Of a stretch of DNA of 64,000 bases, positions 56,465 through 64,000 are shown one piece after another. Location of the stretch: positions 310,001-374,000 of the forward strand of contig JBCCPK010000001.1 in NCBI GenBank assembly GCA_039024915.1. The letters run 5' to 3'. The notes beneath the pieces are model-generated. The model had not been told where the DNA came from, made no database searches, and was given only the letters and a program-made list of their open reading frames with translations. The DNA comes from Pseudomonadota bacterium. Its GTDB lineage: Bacteria; Pseudomonadota; Alphaproteobacteria; Rhizobiales; MH13. The position numbers were made by a program, and so were the translations under genes. Each line of letters opens with the position of its first letter. Positions within the stretch are counted from its first letter, which is position 1.

Positions 56465-58387
56465 ATGAAACATGTCGGGCGCCTTGCGCGCACTTCCGCG
56501 GTTGCTCTGCTGTGCTCCACAACAGCGCTGTTCGCGATGGACTTTTCCGAAGCACCCATGCTCACGGAAATGGTGGAGGCGGGGCAGCTTCCGCCGGTCG
56601 AGGAGCGGCTGCCGGCCAATCCCGAAGTTATCACGCCGATTGAATCGGTCGGCGTTTATGGCGGCACGATCCGTCGCGCTCTGGGCGGGTCGAACGACCA
56701 CAACTCCATTCTGCGCTTCGTCGGCCCGCAAGGCCTTGTGCGTTGGAACCCCGAGTTCACCGCAGTGGTGCCGAACGTCGCCGAAGCGTGGGAAGTGAAT
56801 GAGGATGCGACCGAGTTCACCTTCACTTTGCGCGAAGGCATGAAATGGTCCGACGGCGAGCCTTTTACCGCTGACGATGTGATGTTCTTCGTCGAGGACC
56901 TGCTCAACAATGAGGAGTTCTACCCCAACGCGCCGGCGCGCTTTGCCATTGAAGGCGAGCGGATGCAGGCCGAAAAGATCGACGACACCACCGTGCGGTT
57001 CACATTCGCCGGGCCCTACGGCACCTTCATGAACGAGCTGGCGACGCCACTCGCTCAGGAACCGGTTATCTGGGCCAAGCACTACTGCCAGCAGTTCCAT
57101 CCAACCTACAATCCCAATGTTCAGGACTTGGTCGATGCGACTGAAGCCGTCGAGGATTGGGCAGCTCTGTTCCGGCTTCGCTGCGGCGAAGTTGAAGCGC
57201 CGAACCGCTGGAGCAATCCGGACCGCCCGACGCTTGATCCGTGGGTTGTGACCGAGCAGGCCTACACGGCCGGTGCCACGCAAGTCGTCATGGAGCGCAA
57301 TCCGTATTTCTGGCAGGTCGACACCGAAGGCAACCAGTTGCCCTACATTGATGTCTTCAACAACATCGTGTCACAGGACAATCAGGCTCTTCTCCTCGAA
57401 GCTATCGCCGGGAATATCGACCTGCAAAGGCGGCGTCTCGATGGTCTCGCAGATCGTCCGGTCATCGCTGAAAACCGCGATGCTGGTGGGTACGAATTCT
57501 ACAATTTGACCCCGTCCGCGTCGAATGACATGGCGATCCACCTGAACATGACGCACAAGGACCCGGACATGCGTGCGGCGATCAATGATCGCAGTGTGCG
57601 CGAGGCCCTGTCGATCGCCATCGATCGCGAGGAGATCATCGACATTGTTTATCAAGGTGTCGGCGAGCCCTGGCAGATCGGCGCGGTGCCCGAGCATCCG
57701 CTGTACAATGAACAGCTTGGACGGCAGCATACCGAGTATGATCCTGACCGGGCGAACGAGCTGCTTGATGCTGCCGGTCTCGACCAGCGCGATGGTGAGG
57801 GTTTCCGGCTTCTGCCCAACGGCGAACGCTTTGCTTTCAACGTCAACTACAGCGCCGAGACAACCCGCTGGGGTGATGCGCTCGAGATCATTCGCGAGCA
57901 ATGGCAAGAGATCGGCGTTGACGTAACATCGTCGGGCGTCGAGCGGTCGATCTACTACAGCCGCGGCGAAGCCAATGAGCACGACTTCATGGTCTGGACG
58001 GCGCCCGGTGGCCTCGATCCAACCCTGTCGCCGCGCAACGTGATGGCTGTTCACCCTCAGGCATCGTGGTTCGCAATTCCGTGGACCCGCTGGTACCTTT
58101 CCGGCGGTACCGAGGGAGAAGAGCCGCCCGCATCCATGCAGCGACGCTACGAGCTGTTTGAAGAGTACAAGGCCACCGGCGACCCGGCGCGCCAGCAGGA
58201 GCTGTTCGCGCAGATCCATCAGATTGCCGCCGACGAGTTCGAGGTGATCGGCATCACCAAGGCGCCGCAGATGACCGGCGTCAAGAACACACGGCTTCGC
58301 AATGTGCCCGGTGCCATGCCTGCCTCCTGGATGTACCCGGACCCGGCTCCAACGCTTCCTCAGACGTATTTCTTCGCGCCTGAGTAA
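56465..58387 (+). CDS. ABC transporter binding protein, family 5 (peptide/oligosaccharide type)
   Basis: 640 aa with a signal peptide (MKHVGRLARTSAVALLCSTT, cleavage near ALFAM). Family features are WEVNEDATEFTFTLREGMKW, SDGEPFTADDVMFF, IAGNIDLQRR and VREALSIAIDREEI. Members bind peptides, oligosaccharides or sugar acids; the enolase-superfamily gene in the operon suggests an acid-sugar ligand (inference). ATG 56465 has GGGAGG five bases upstream; the frame opens at 56351. Confidence 0.92.
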   Translation: MKHVGRLARTSAVALLCSTTALFAMDFSEAPMLTEMVEAGQLPPVEERLPANPEVITPIESVGVYGGTIRRALGGSNDHNSILRFVGPQGLVRWNPEFTAVVPNVAEAWEVNEDATEFTFTLREGMKWSDGEPFTADDVMFFVEDLLNNEEFYPNAPARFAIEGERMQAEKIDDTTVRFTFAGPYGTFMNELATPLAQEPVIWAKHYCQQFHPTYNPNVQDLVDATEAVEDWAALFRLRCGEVEAPNRWSNPDRPTLDPWVVTEQAYTAGATQVVMERNPYFWQVDTEGNQLPYIDVFNNIVSQDNQALLLEAIAGNIDLQRRRLDGLADRPVIAENRDAGGYEFYNLTPSASNDMAIHLNMTHKDPDMRAAINDRSVREALSIAIDREEIIDIVYQGVGEPWQIGAVPEHPLYNEQLGRQHTEYDPDRANELLDAAGLDQRDGEGFRLLPNGERFAFNVNYSAETTRWGDALEIIREQWQEIGVDVTSSGVERSIYYSRGEANEHDFMVWTAPGGLDPTLSPRNVMAVHPQASWFAIPWTRWYLSGGTEGEEPPASMQRRYELFEEYKATGDPARQQELFAQIHQIAADEFEVIGITKAPQMTGVKNTRLRNVPGAMPASWMYPDPAPTLPQTYFFAPE

Positions 58388-58399
58388 CGCCACGATACG

Positions 58400-58427
58400 C
58401 GCCGACGCAGTACCAGCTGCGTCGGCG
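58400..58427 (+). terminator. Intercistronic stem-loop after the binding-protein gene
   Basis: A perfect 11 bp inverted repeat CGCCGACGCAG / CTGCGTCGGCG with a 6 nt loop, followed by TTTCGGT. It is probably a partial terminator or mRNA stabiliser that lowers permease relative to binding-protein expression. Confidence 0.65.
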
Positions 58428-58458
58428 TTTCGGTCTCCGCTGGAATGGGCACTCGCCG

Positions 58459-59445
58459 ATGCTGCTGCGCTACATCGTCAAACGCATCATTTGGATGATC
58501 CCGTTCCTGTTCGGGATCTCGCTGGTGTCGTTCCTGCTTATTCAGGCGCCGCCAGGCGACTATCTAACCACCTATATTGCGACGCTTGCGGAATCGAATG
58601 AGGTCCTGAGCCAGGAAGCTATCGACAATCTGCGCGAGCGGTTTGGCCTCGACCAGCCCTTGCTGGTTCAATATTTCAAATGGATCGGCAACATCGTTCA
58701 GGGTGACTTCGGCATGTCGTTTGAGTGGCGGCAACCGGTGTCCGACCTGATCTGGGAGCGCATGGCGCTGACGCTGCTGCTGTCTTTCGCAACCCTTCTG
58801 TTCACCTGGGCCGTCGCGTTCCCCATCGGCGTCTACTCCGCAGTCCGCAAATACTCGGTCGGCGACTATGTCGCCACGTTCGTGGGCTTCATTGGACTGG
58901 CCACCCCGAACTTTCTGCTCGCCCTGATCCTGATGTACATCGGCGTCGTCTATTTCGGCTCGTCGGTTGGCGGGCTGTTCTCTCCGGAATACCAGAACGC
59001 GCCTTGGAGCATGGCGAAGTTTCTCGACCTTCTCAGCCATCTCTGGCTGCCGGTCATCGTCCTTGGTACCTCGGCGACGGCCAGCCTCATCCGCATCATG
59101 CGGGCCAACCTGCTCGATGAACTCGACAAACCCTACGTTGATACCGCTCGCGCCAAGGGCTTGTCCGAATTCTGGCTGATCGTGAAGTACCCTGTGCGCG
59201 TCGCGCTGAACCCGTTCATCTCGACCATCGGGTGGGTACTGCCATCTTTGGTTTCGGGAGCCGTCATCACGGCCATTGTTCTCAGCCTGCCGACGGCGGG
59301 GCCCTTGATGCTATCCGCGCTCAAGTCACAAGACATGTATCTTGCCGGCGCATTTGTCCTTCTGCTGTCGTCTCTCACAGTCGTCGGCATGCTGCTTTCC
59401 GACATTCTTCTGGTGCTTATGGACCCGCGGGTGAAATATGACTGA
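58459..59445 (+). CDS. ABC transporter permease (OppB/DppB type)
   Basis: 328 aa with six membrane segments; N-terminus MLLRYIVKRIIWMIPFLFGI, then SFLLIQAPPGDYL and the EAA-type loop DTARAKGLSEFWLIVKYPVR that contacts the ATPase. Second gene of the transporter operon. Good match to the family in length and order. Confidence 0.94.
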   Translation: MLLRYIVKRIIWMIPFLFGISLVSFLLIQAPPGDYLTTYIATLAESNEVLSQEAIDNLRERFGLDQPLLVQYFKWIGNIVQGDFGMSFEWRQPVSDLIWERMALTLLLSFATLLFTWAVAFPIGVYSAVRKYSVGDYVATFVGFIGLATPNFLLALILMYIGVVYFGSSVGGLFSPEYQNAPWSMAKFLDLLSHLWLPVIVLGTSATASLIRIMRANLLDELDKPYVDTARAKGLSEFWLIVKYPVRVALNPFISTIGWVLPSLVSGAVITAIVLSLPTAGPLMLSALKSQDMYLAGAFVLLLSSLTVVGMLLSDILLVLMDPRVKYD

Positions 59446-59453
59446 GCAGACGC

Positions 59454-60593
59454 ATGACTGACGTCGGCCTCAACGTCGGCGCCATCGCGGATAAAGCCAA
59501 ATCGCGCGATGTTGAAGTCGCCTCGCAATGGCAGCTGACCTGGTGGGCGTTCAAGAAGCATCGCCTTGCCATGATCGGCATGTGGGTGATCGGTTTTCTG
59601 TATCTGTTGTCGCTGTTTGCGGAGATCATTGCCCCCGCTGATCCGCTGCAGCAGAACCGCCGCGCGGTGTACCACCCGCCACAGGGCATTCACTTCATCG
59701 ACCGGACCGAGGATGGGACGGCCATCCGCCCCTATGTCTACAAGATGGAGCGGGAACGCGACCCGGTGACCCTCGCGATCACCTATGTCCGCGGCGATGA
59801 GAAAATCTATTTGCGCCTGTTCGGCGAGGGCGAAGAATACAGGCTGTGGGGCGTCATCCCCATGACCTTGAAGCTGTTCGCGACGGTGAACCCGCGCGAC
59901 CAGTTCTTCTTTTTCGGGGCGGACCGGCTGGGCCGGGACATGTTCTCGCGCGTGATGTATTCGACCCGCGTGTCCATGTCGATTGGCCTGGTCGGCGTCG
60001 CGATCTCGCTCGTGCTCGGCGTCGTTCTAGGTGGCTTATCCGGCTACTATGGCGGGCGAACCGATGCGCTCATCCAGCGCCTGATCGAGTTCATCCTGTC
60101 GCTGCCGACGATCCCGATCTGGATGGCATTGGCCGCGTCGCTACCGCCTGATTGGCCGATCTACATGCAGTATTTCGTGATCACCGCAATCGTCAGTCTT
60201 GTCGGCTGGACGGAGCTTGGCCGCGTGGTGCGGGGTCGGTTTCTCGCCATGAAAAATGACGATTTCGTCCTCGCTGCACGCATTGACGGCGTGTCCGAAC
60301 GCAGGATCATCTTCCGCCACATGCTGCCATCGCTGACGAGCCACATCATCGCCTCGCTGACGCTGGCGATCCCCCTGATGATCCTCGCGGAGACGGCGCT
60401 CAGCTTTCTCGGACTAGGGCTTCAGCCGCCGGCGCTAAGCTGGGGCGTCCTTCTCAAGGAGGCGCAGAACATCCGCTCGATCAGCCAGGCACCTTGGCTG
60501 TTCATTCCCGGCGGCTTCGTGGTGATCGCCGTTTTGGCCTTCAATTTCCTGGGCGACGGTCTGCGCGACGCCGCCGACCCGTATGGCCACTGA
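59454..60593 (+). CDS. ABC transporter permease (OppC/DppC type)
   Basis: 379 aa. One N-terminal helix (LAMIGMWVIGFLYLLSLFAE), a long periplasmic insert (residues about 65-150), then the permease core with FFGADRLGRDMFSRVMYSTR, GLSGYYGGRTDALIQRLIEF and GVSERRIIFRHMLPSLTSHI. The insert is longer than in peptide permeases but is common in the sugar/oligosaccharide branch. It starts 8 bp after OppB. Confidence 0.93.
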   Translation: MTDVGLNVGAIADKAKSRDVEVASQWQLTWWAFKKHRLAMIGMWVIGFLYLLSLFAEIIAPADPLQQNRRAVYHPPQGIHFIDRTEDGTAIRPYVYKMERERDPVTLAITYVRGDEKIYLRLFGEGEEYRLWGVIPMTLKLFATVNPRDQFFFFGADRLGRDMFSRVMYSTRVSMSIGLVGVAISLVLGVVLGGLSGYYGGRTDALIQRLIEFILSLPTIPIWMALAASLPPDWPIYMQYFVITAIVSLVGWTELGRVVRGRFLAMKNDDFVLAARIDGVSERRIIFRHMLPSLTSHIIASLTLAIPLMILAETALSFLGLGLQPPALSWGVLLKEAQNIRSISQAPWLFIPGGFVVIAVLAFNFLGDGLRDAADPYGH

Positions 60594-62334
60594 TATGGAC
60601 GCGGTTGTCGAAGACGGCACTCTGGCAACGGACGCCGAGGGCGGGACCACGCCGATCCTTGCCATTCGCGACCTGAACGTTGGCTTCGACCTGCGGCTTG
60701 GGCGCGTCGAAATCCTCGACAATGTGAGCTTCGATCTGCATCGCGGCAAGACGGTCTGCGTCGTTGGCGAAAGTGGCTCGGGCAAATCGGTCACCGCGCG
60801 CGCCGTCCTCAACATGGTCACCCGCCCCGGCTCGATATCGTCCGGCAGCATCATGTTCACCCCAGACGTGGGGATGGTAGGTTTTGACCTTGCCAAGATG
60901 AACCCACGCGGGCGCGCCATTCGGGACGTTCGCGGCGGCAAGATCGCAATGATTTTTCAGGAACCGATGAGCTCTCTGTCCCCGGTGCACACCATCGGGG
61001 CGCAGATCATCGAAGCGGTGATGCTGCACCAACGGATCTCCAAGGCGGAAGCGCGGGAGCTTGCCCGCAAGGCCCTTGAGCAGGTCGAGATACCTGAACC
61101 GGAACAGGCACTCGACAAATACGCGTTTGAGTATTCCGGCGGGATGCGCCAGCGGGCGATGATCGCGATGGCGCTGTCCTGCGAGCCGGACATTCTGATC
61201 GCCGACGAGCCGACCACCGCGCTCGACGTGACGACCCAAGCCGAAATCCTCGACCTGATCCGCAAGCTGCAGGACGAGAACGATATGGCGGTGATGTTTA
61301 TTACCCATGATATGGGCGTCGTGGCCGAAATCGCCGATGAAGTGGTCGTCATGCAGAAGGGCCGCGTCGTCGAGCGCGGCGACGTCTTCCAGATTTTTGA
61401 GCGCCCGCAAGACCCCTACACGCAGCAGCTGCTCGGCGCCGTCAAACAGCTCAACGGGCGCGCGGCGCGCAAGCGCGACGTCCCCGCCGATGCCCCGGCG
61501 ATCCTCAAGGTGCGCGACCTGACCCAGCATTTCGAGAAGCGCTCGGGCTTCCTGCAGCGGGTCACCAGTTCGACGCGTGCCGTCGATGGTGTCACCTTCG
61601 ACATCCGCAAAGGTGAGTCGTTCGGTATTGTGGGCGAAAGCGGGTCCGGCAAAACAACCGTCGGGCGCTGCCTGTGCCGGATTTACGATCCGACGTCCGG
61701 GCAGATGGAGTTTGACGGCTTCGACCTGTCGGCGGCCACCGGCAAACAGCTCACGCCGATCCGCCGCGACATCCGGATGATCTTCCAGGACCCGTTTGCC
61801 TCTCTGAACCCGCGCATGACGGTCAAACAGATCATTGCTGAACCACTGCTGGTGAACGGCATCGCATCGGGCGCGGAACTCGATACCCGCGTTTCAGAAC
61901 TTCTGGTGAAGGTTGGCCTCGAGCCAAAGATGGCCGAGCGCTACCCGCACGCGTTCTCCGGTGGCCAGCGCCAACGCATCGTGGTTGCGCGCGCCATCGC
62001 CCTCGATCCCCGCCTGATCATCGCCGATGAGCCGACCTCGGCGCTCGATGTGTCGATCCGCACCAAGGTCCTTGATCTCCTCCTCGACCTGCAGGACGAT
62101 CTCGATCTGAGCTTCGTTTTCATCTCCCACGACATGGCGGTGATCCGCTATTTCTGCGACCGGGTGGCGGTGATGTATCGCGGCAAGATCGTCGAAGTGG
62201 GCGAGACCGAACAGATCATCACAGACCCGCAGCACCCCTACACCAAGGCGCTGCTGTCTTCGGTGCCCATTCCCGAACCGAGCCTGCGCGGCACGCGCAC
62301 GCGCCACCGCTACGTTGAGGCGGCTGGAAACTAA
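60583..62334 (+). CDS. ABC transporter ATP-binding protein, fused DppD-DppF type
   Basis: 583 aa with two complete nucleotide-binding domains: GESGSGKSV (near residue 60), YSGGMRQR and LIADEPTTALD in the first; GESGSGKTT (near 352), FSGGQRQR and IIADEPTSALD in the second, plus an oligopeptide-type C-terminal extension. It energises the OppB/OppC pair. The start may be ATG 60583, overlapping oppC, or ATG 60595; neither has a clear ribosome-binding site. Confidence 0.94.
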   Translation: MATDMDAVVEDGTLATDAEGGTTPILAIRDLNVGFDLRLGRVEILDNVSFDLHRGKTVCVVGESGSGKSVTARAVLNMVTRPGSISSGSIMFTPDVGMVGFDLAKMNPRGRAIRDVRGGKIAMIFQEPMSSLSPVHTIGAQIIEAVMLHQRISKAEARELARKALEQVEIPEPEQALDKYAFEYSGGMRQRAMIAMALSCEPDILIADEPTTALDVTTQAEILDLIRKLQDENDMAVMFITHDMGVVAEIADEVVVMQKGRVVERGDVFQIFERPQDPYTQQLLGAVKQLNGRAARKRDVPADAPAILKVRDLTQHFEKRSGFLQRVTSSTRAVDGVTFDIRKGESFGIVGESGSGKTTVGRCLCRIYDPTSGQMEFDGFDLSAATGKQLTPIRRDIRMIFQDPFASLNPRMTVKQIIAEPLLVNGIASGAELDTRVSELLVKVGLEPKMAERYPHAFSGGQRQRIVVARAIALDPRLIIADEPTSALDVSIRTKVLDLLLDLQDDLDLSFVFISHDMAVIRYFCDRVAVMYRGKIVEVGETEQIITDPQHPYTKALLSSVPIPEPSLRGTRTRHRYVEAAGN

Positions 62335-62343
62335 GAGCCTCCC

Positions 62344-63495
62344 ATGAAGATTGAAAGCGTCGCGGTCCGCACGTTCCGCACCACGACCAACACCATGTCC
62401 GATAGCGACGGACATGCGCACCCCGGGCCGGAGCGGCAGACGACGAACGCGCTGCTGGAGATTACCGTAGATGACGGCACCGTGGGTCGCATGGTTGCCG
62501 GGCCCAGCCTGCTGCGCGAAGAAATCCTCGACAAATTTGTCCGTCCTGTCCTGGTTGGCGCGGACCCGATGCGCACCGAACAGCTCTACATGGGCATGTA
62601 CAAATGGCAGCGCGGTAGCGCGCTGAACTTTACCGACCAGACACTTGGCGTCGTGGATCAGGCGCTTTGGGATTTGAAAGGCAAGATTTGCGGCCAACCG
62701 GTCTGGAAGCTGCTGGGCGGCTACCGGGATAAAATCCCGGCCTACGGCTCAACCATGTGCGGCGACGATATGGACGGCGGGCTGGCAACGCCTGAAGACT
62801 ACGGCCGCTTCGCCGAATGGATGGTCAAGACGCGCGGCTATCAGGCCATCAAGCTGCACACCTGGATGCCGCCGATCCCCGGCGCGCCCGATGTGAAGCT
62901 CGACTATGCGGCCTGTGCGGCGGTGCGCGAAGCGGTTGGGCCGGACATCAAGCTGATGCTTGACCCGAACCATTGGTACAGCCGCACGGACACGCTGTGG
63001 CTCGGTCAGCGGCTCGAAGAGCTGGGCTATTTCTGGATGGAAGAGCCGATGGAAGAGGCATCGATCTCGTCTTACGTTTGGCTGACTGAGAAACTGCCGC
63101 GCCTCAACATTCTCGGGCCGGAGACGGCGCCCGGCAAATACTGGACGCGGGCCGAGTGGGTGCGCGCTGGCGCGTGCGACATGCTACGAACCGGCGCTCG
63201 CTCCGCAGGCGGGATCACGCCGTCGATGAAGGTCGCGCACCTCGCCGAGAGCTTCCATATGAGCTGCGAGTTGCACGGCACGGGGGTCGCCAACCTCGCC
63301 ATCGCCGCGGCCATTCCCAACACACATTTCTACGAGCGCGGCCTGCTGCATCCCTTCATCGATTACGAACAACCACGCGACTATCTCAACACGCTGGAGG
63401 ATGCGATGGACGCCGAAGGGTACGTGCACCTTTCCAACGATCCCGGTTTGGGGCAGGATTTGAACCTCGACTATATCGAGGCGAACCTGGCCTGA
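62344..63495 (+). CDS. Enolase-superfamily enzyme (mandelate racemase/muconate lactonizing family)
   Basis: 383 aa. A capping domain precedes a TIM barrel with metal ligands Asp in MLDPNHWY, Glu in WMEEPM and Glu in LGPETAPG. The first catalytic pair reads KLH in AIKLHTW (K-x-H rather than K-x-K) and a catalytic His lies in CELHGTG. This pattern suits a sugar-acid dehydratase or racemase; the exact substrate is unknown. It follows the transporter ATPase by 9 bp and probably processes what is imported. Confidence 0.86.
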   Translation: MKIESVAVRTFRTTTNTMSDSDGHAHPGPERQTTNALLEITVDDGTVGRMVAGPSLLREEILDKFVRPVLVGADPMRTEQLYMGMYKWQRGSALNFTDQTLGVVDQALWDLKGKICGQPVWKLLGGYRDKIPAYGSTMCGDDMDGGLATPEDYGRFAEWMVKTRGYQAIKLHTWMPPIPGAPDVKLDYAACAAVREAVGPDIKLMLDPNHWYSRTDTLWLGQRLEELGYFWMEEPMEEASISSYVWLTEKLPRLNILGPETAPGKYWTRAEWVRAGACDMLRTGARSAGGITPSMKVAHLAESFHMSCELHGTGVANLAIAAAIPNTHFYERGLLHPFIDYEQPRDYLNTLEDAMDAEGYVHLSNDPGLGQDLNLDYIEANLA

Positions 63496-63525
63496 GAGCC
63501 GGGGCCTGAAGGGAGCGGTGTGACG

Positions 63526-64000
63526 ATGACGAATGTGACGCCCTTACGGGGGTTGGACGATGCCACGCGGAAGGCTGTCGAACGCAAGTCCGGTGGCGTC
63601 TTTGTTCTTGATCCGCAAAAGCGGTCCGAACTTCTCGAATGCCTTGAATTGCGCCTCGCCATCGAAGCGGAAGCCGCGGGCTATGCCGCGACCCGGGCGA
63701 CTCCAGCGCAACGCCAGCGCATCGCCGAGTGCCTTGAAGACATGGCAGCGATGGTCGACAAACGCCGATCAGCAAGTGCGGCGGATTTCGCCTTTCACAT
63801 GGCTGTCGCGGACGCCGCCAACAATCGCTATTTCGTGAAGTTTCTGATGGCGCTGGGGATGCGCGCCGTCCCGCGCGCCCGACCTGAGGTCCACGCGCTT
63901 CTGACCGAGGAAGGCATCACTCAGGAACGCGCGCTGATCGATGAACATGAACGGGTGCTGGGCGCGATCAACTCCGGCAAGCCGGAAGTTGCGCGCGAGG
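63526..64000 (+). CDS. FCD-domain protein lacking the GntR winged helix, 3' end outside the window
   Basis: The visible 158 codons read MTNVTPLRGLDDATRKAVER then KSGGVFVLDP and an FCD domain (CLELRLAIEAEAAGYAATR, DFAFHMAVADAANNRYFVKF, DEHERVLGAINSG). KSGGVFV is what normally ends the GntR winged helix, but only about 20 residues precede it and an in-frame stop (63493-63495, the end of the enolase gene) blocks extension. So the DNA-binding domain is missing. GTG 63520 is an alternative start. It may sense the operon's ligand without binding DNA, or be a decayed regulator. Confidence 0.75.
   Translation, partial: MTNVTPLRGLDDATRKAVERKSGGVFVLDPQKRSELLECLELRLAIEAEAAGYAATRATPAQRQRIAECLEDMAAMVDKRRSASAADFAFHMAVADAANNRYFVKFLMALGMRAVPRARPEVHALLTEEGITQERALIDEHERVLGAINSGKPEVARE

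Overview
The window looks like a high-GC alphaproteobacterial chromosome, most likely Hyphomicrobiales (Rhizobiales). The main evidence is the run murA - DUF2948 - hisD - UPF0262 - low-molecular-weight phosphatase - infA - maf - yacG (1804-7248), a linkage typical of that order. I cannot name the genus.

Layout. 1-1467 is the 3' part of a large serine recombinase whose frame runs antisense through tRNA-Thr(GGT), so the left edge is the end of an integrated element. 1501-9420 is the housekeeping cluster followed by a methyl-accepting chemotaxis protein. 9565-9640 is tRNA-Phe(GAA). Immediately after it lies a 12.0 kb integrated element (9625-21613), flanked by a 16 bp direct repeat of the tRNA 3' end. 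It encodes a tyrosine integrase, an AlpA-like protein, a DUF2190 capsid protein, a gpW-like head-completion protein, an S78 protease/major-capsid fusion, a portal, both terminase subunits and a primase-helicase. It has no tail, baseplate or lysis gene. That is the gene content of a capsid-forming phage satellite (cf-PICI type) and is the most interesting object here. It also carries three unplaced cargo/regulatory genes between terL and portal, two families of short iterons between primase and terS, and arm-type GTGGGACA repeats at both ends.

21731-36753 is carbohydrate uptake and metabolism. An AfuA/FbpA-type ABC transporter is linked to an inositol-monophosphatase-family enzyme. A PfkB kinase is coupled to a GatZ/KbaZ-like protein. 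A ribose-type ABC transporter comes with a ROK repressor. An SDR, a LacD-like aldolase, a ROK kinase and a P-loop kinase complete the set. Together they look like uptake and breakdown of a hexulose or hexitol through tagatose-type intermediates (inference).

36960-44307 is a second catabolic locus: a GntR/FCD regulator, a Gfo/Idh/MocA oxidoreductase and a tartrate/isopropylmalate-dehydrogenase-like enzyme on the minus strand, divergent from a tripartite tricarboxylate transporter, an ABM-fold protein and a metallo-beta-lactamase-fold hydrolase. A LysR regulator, two exported proteins of unknown function, a secreted two-domain carboxymuconolactone-decarboxylase-like protein with calcium-binding repeats, a small membrane protein, a P1 peptidase and a PAS-GGDEF-EAL protein follow (44545-53651). 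53857-56277 is a glutaryl-CoA dehydrogenase / CoA-transferase pair. 56465-64000 is an Opp/Dpp-type ABC transporter operon ending in an enolase-superfamily enzyme and an FCD-domain protein that lacks the usual DNA-binding domain and runs off the window.
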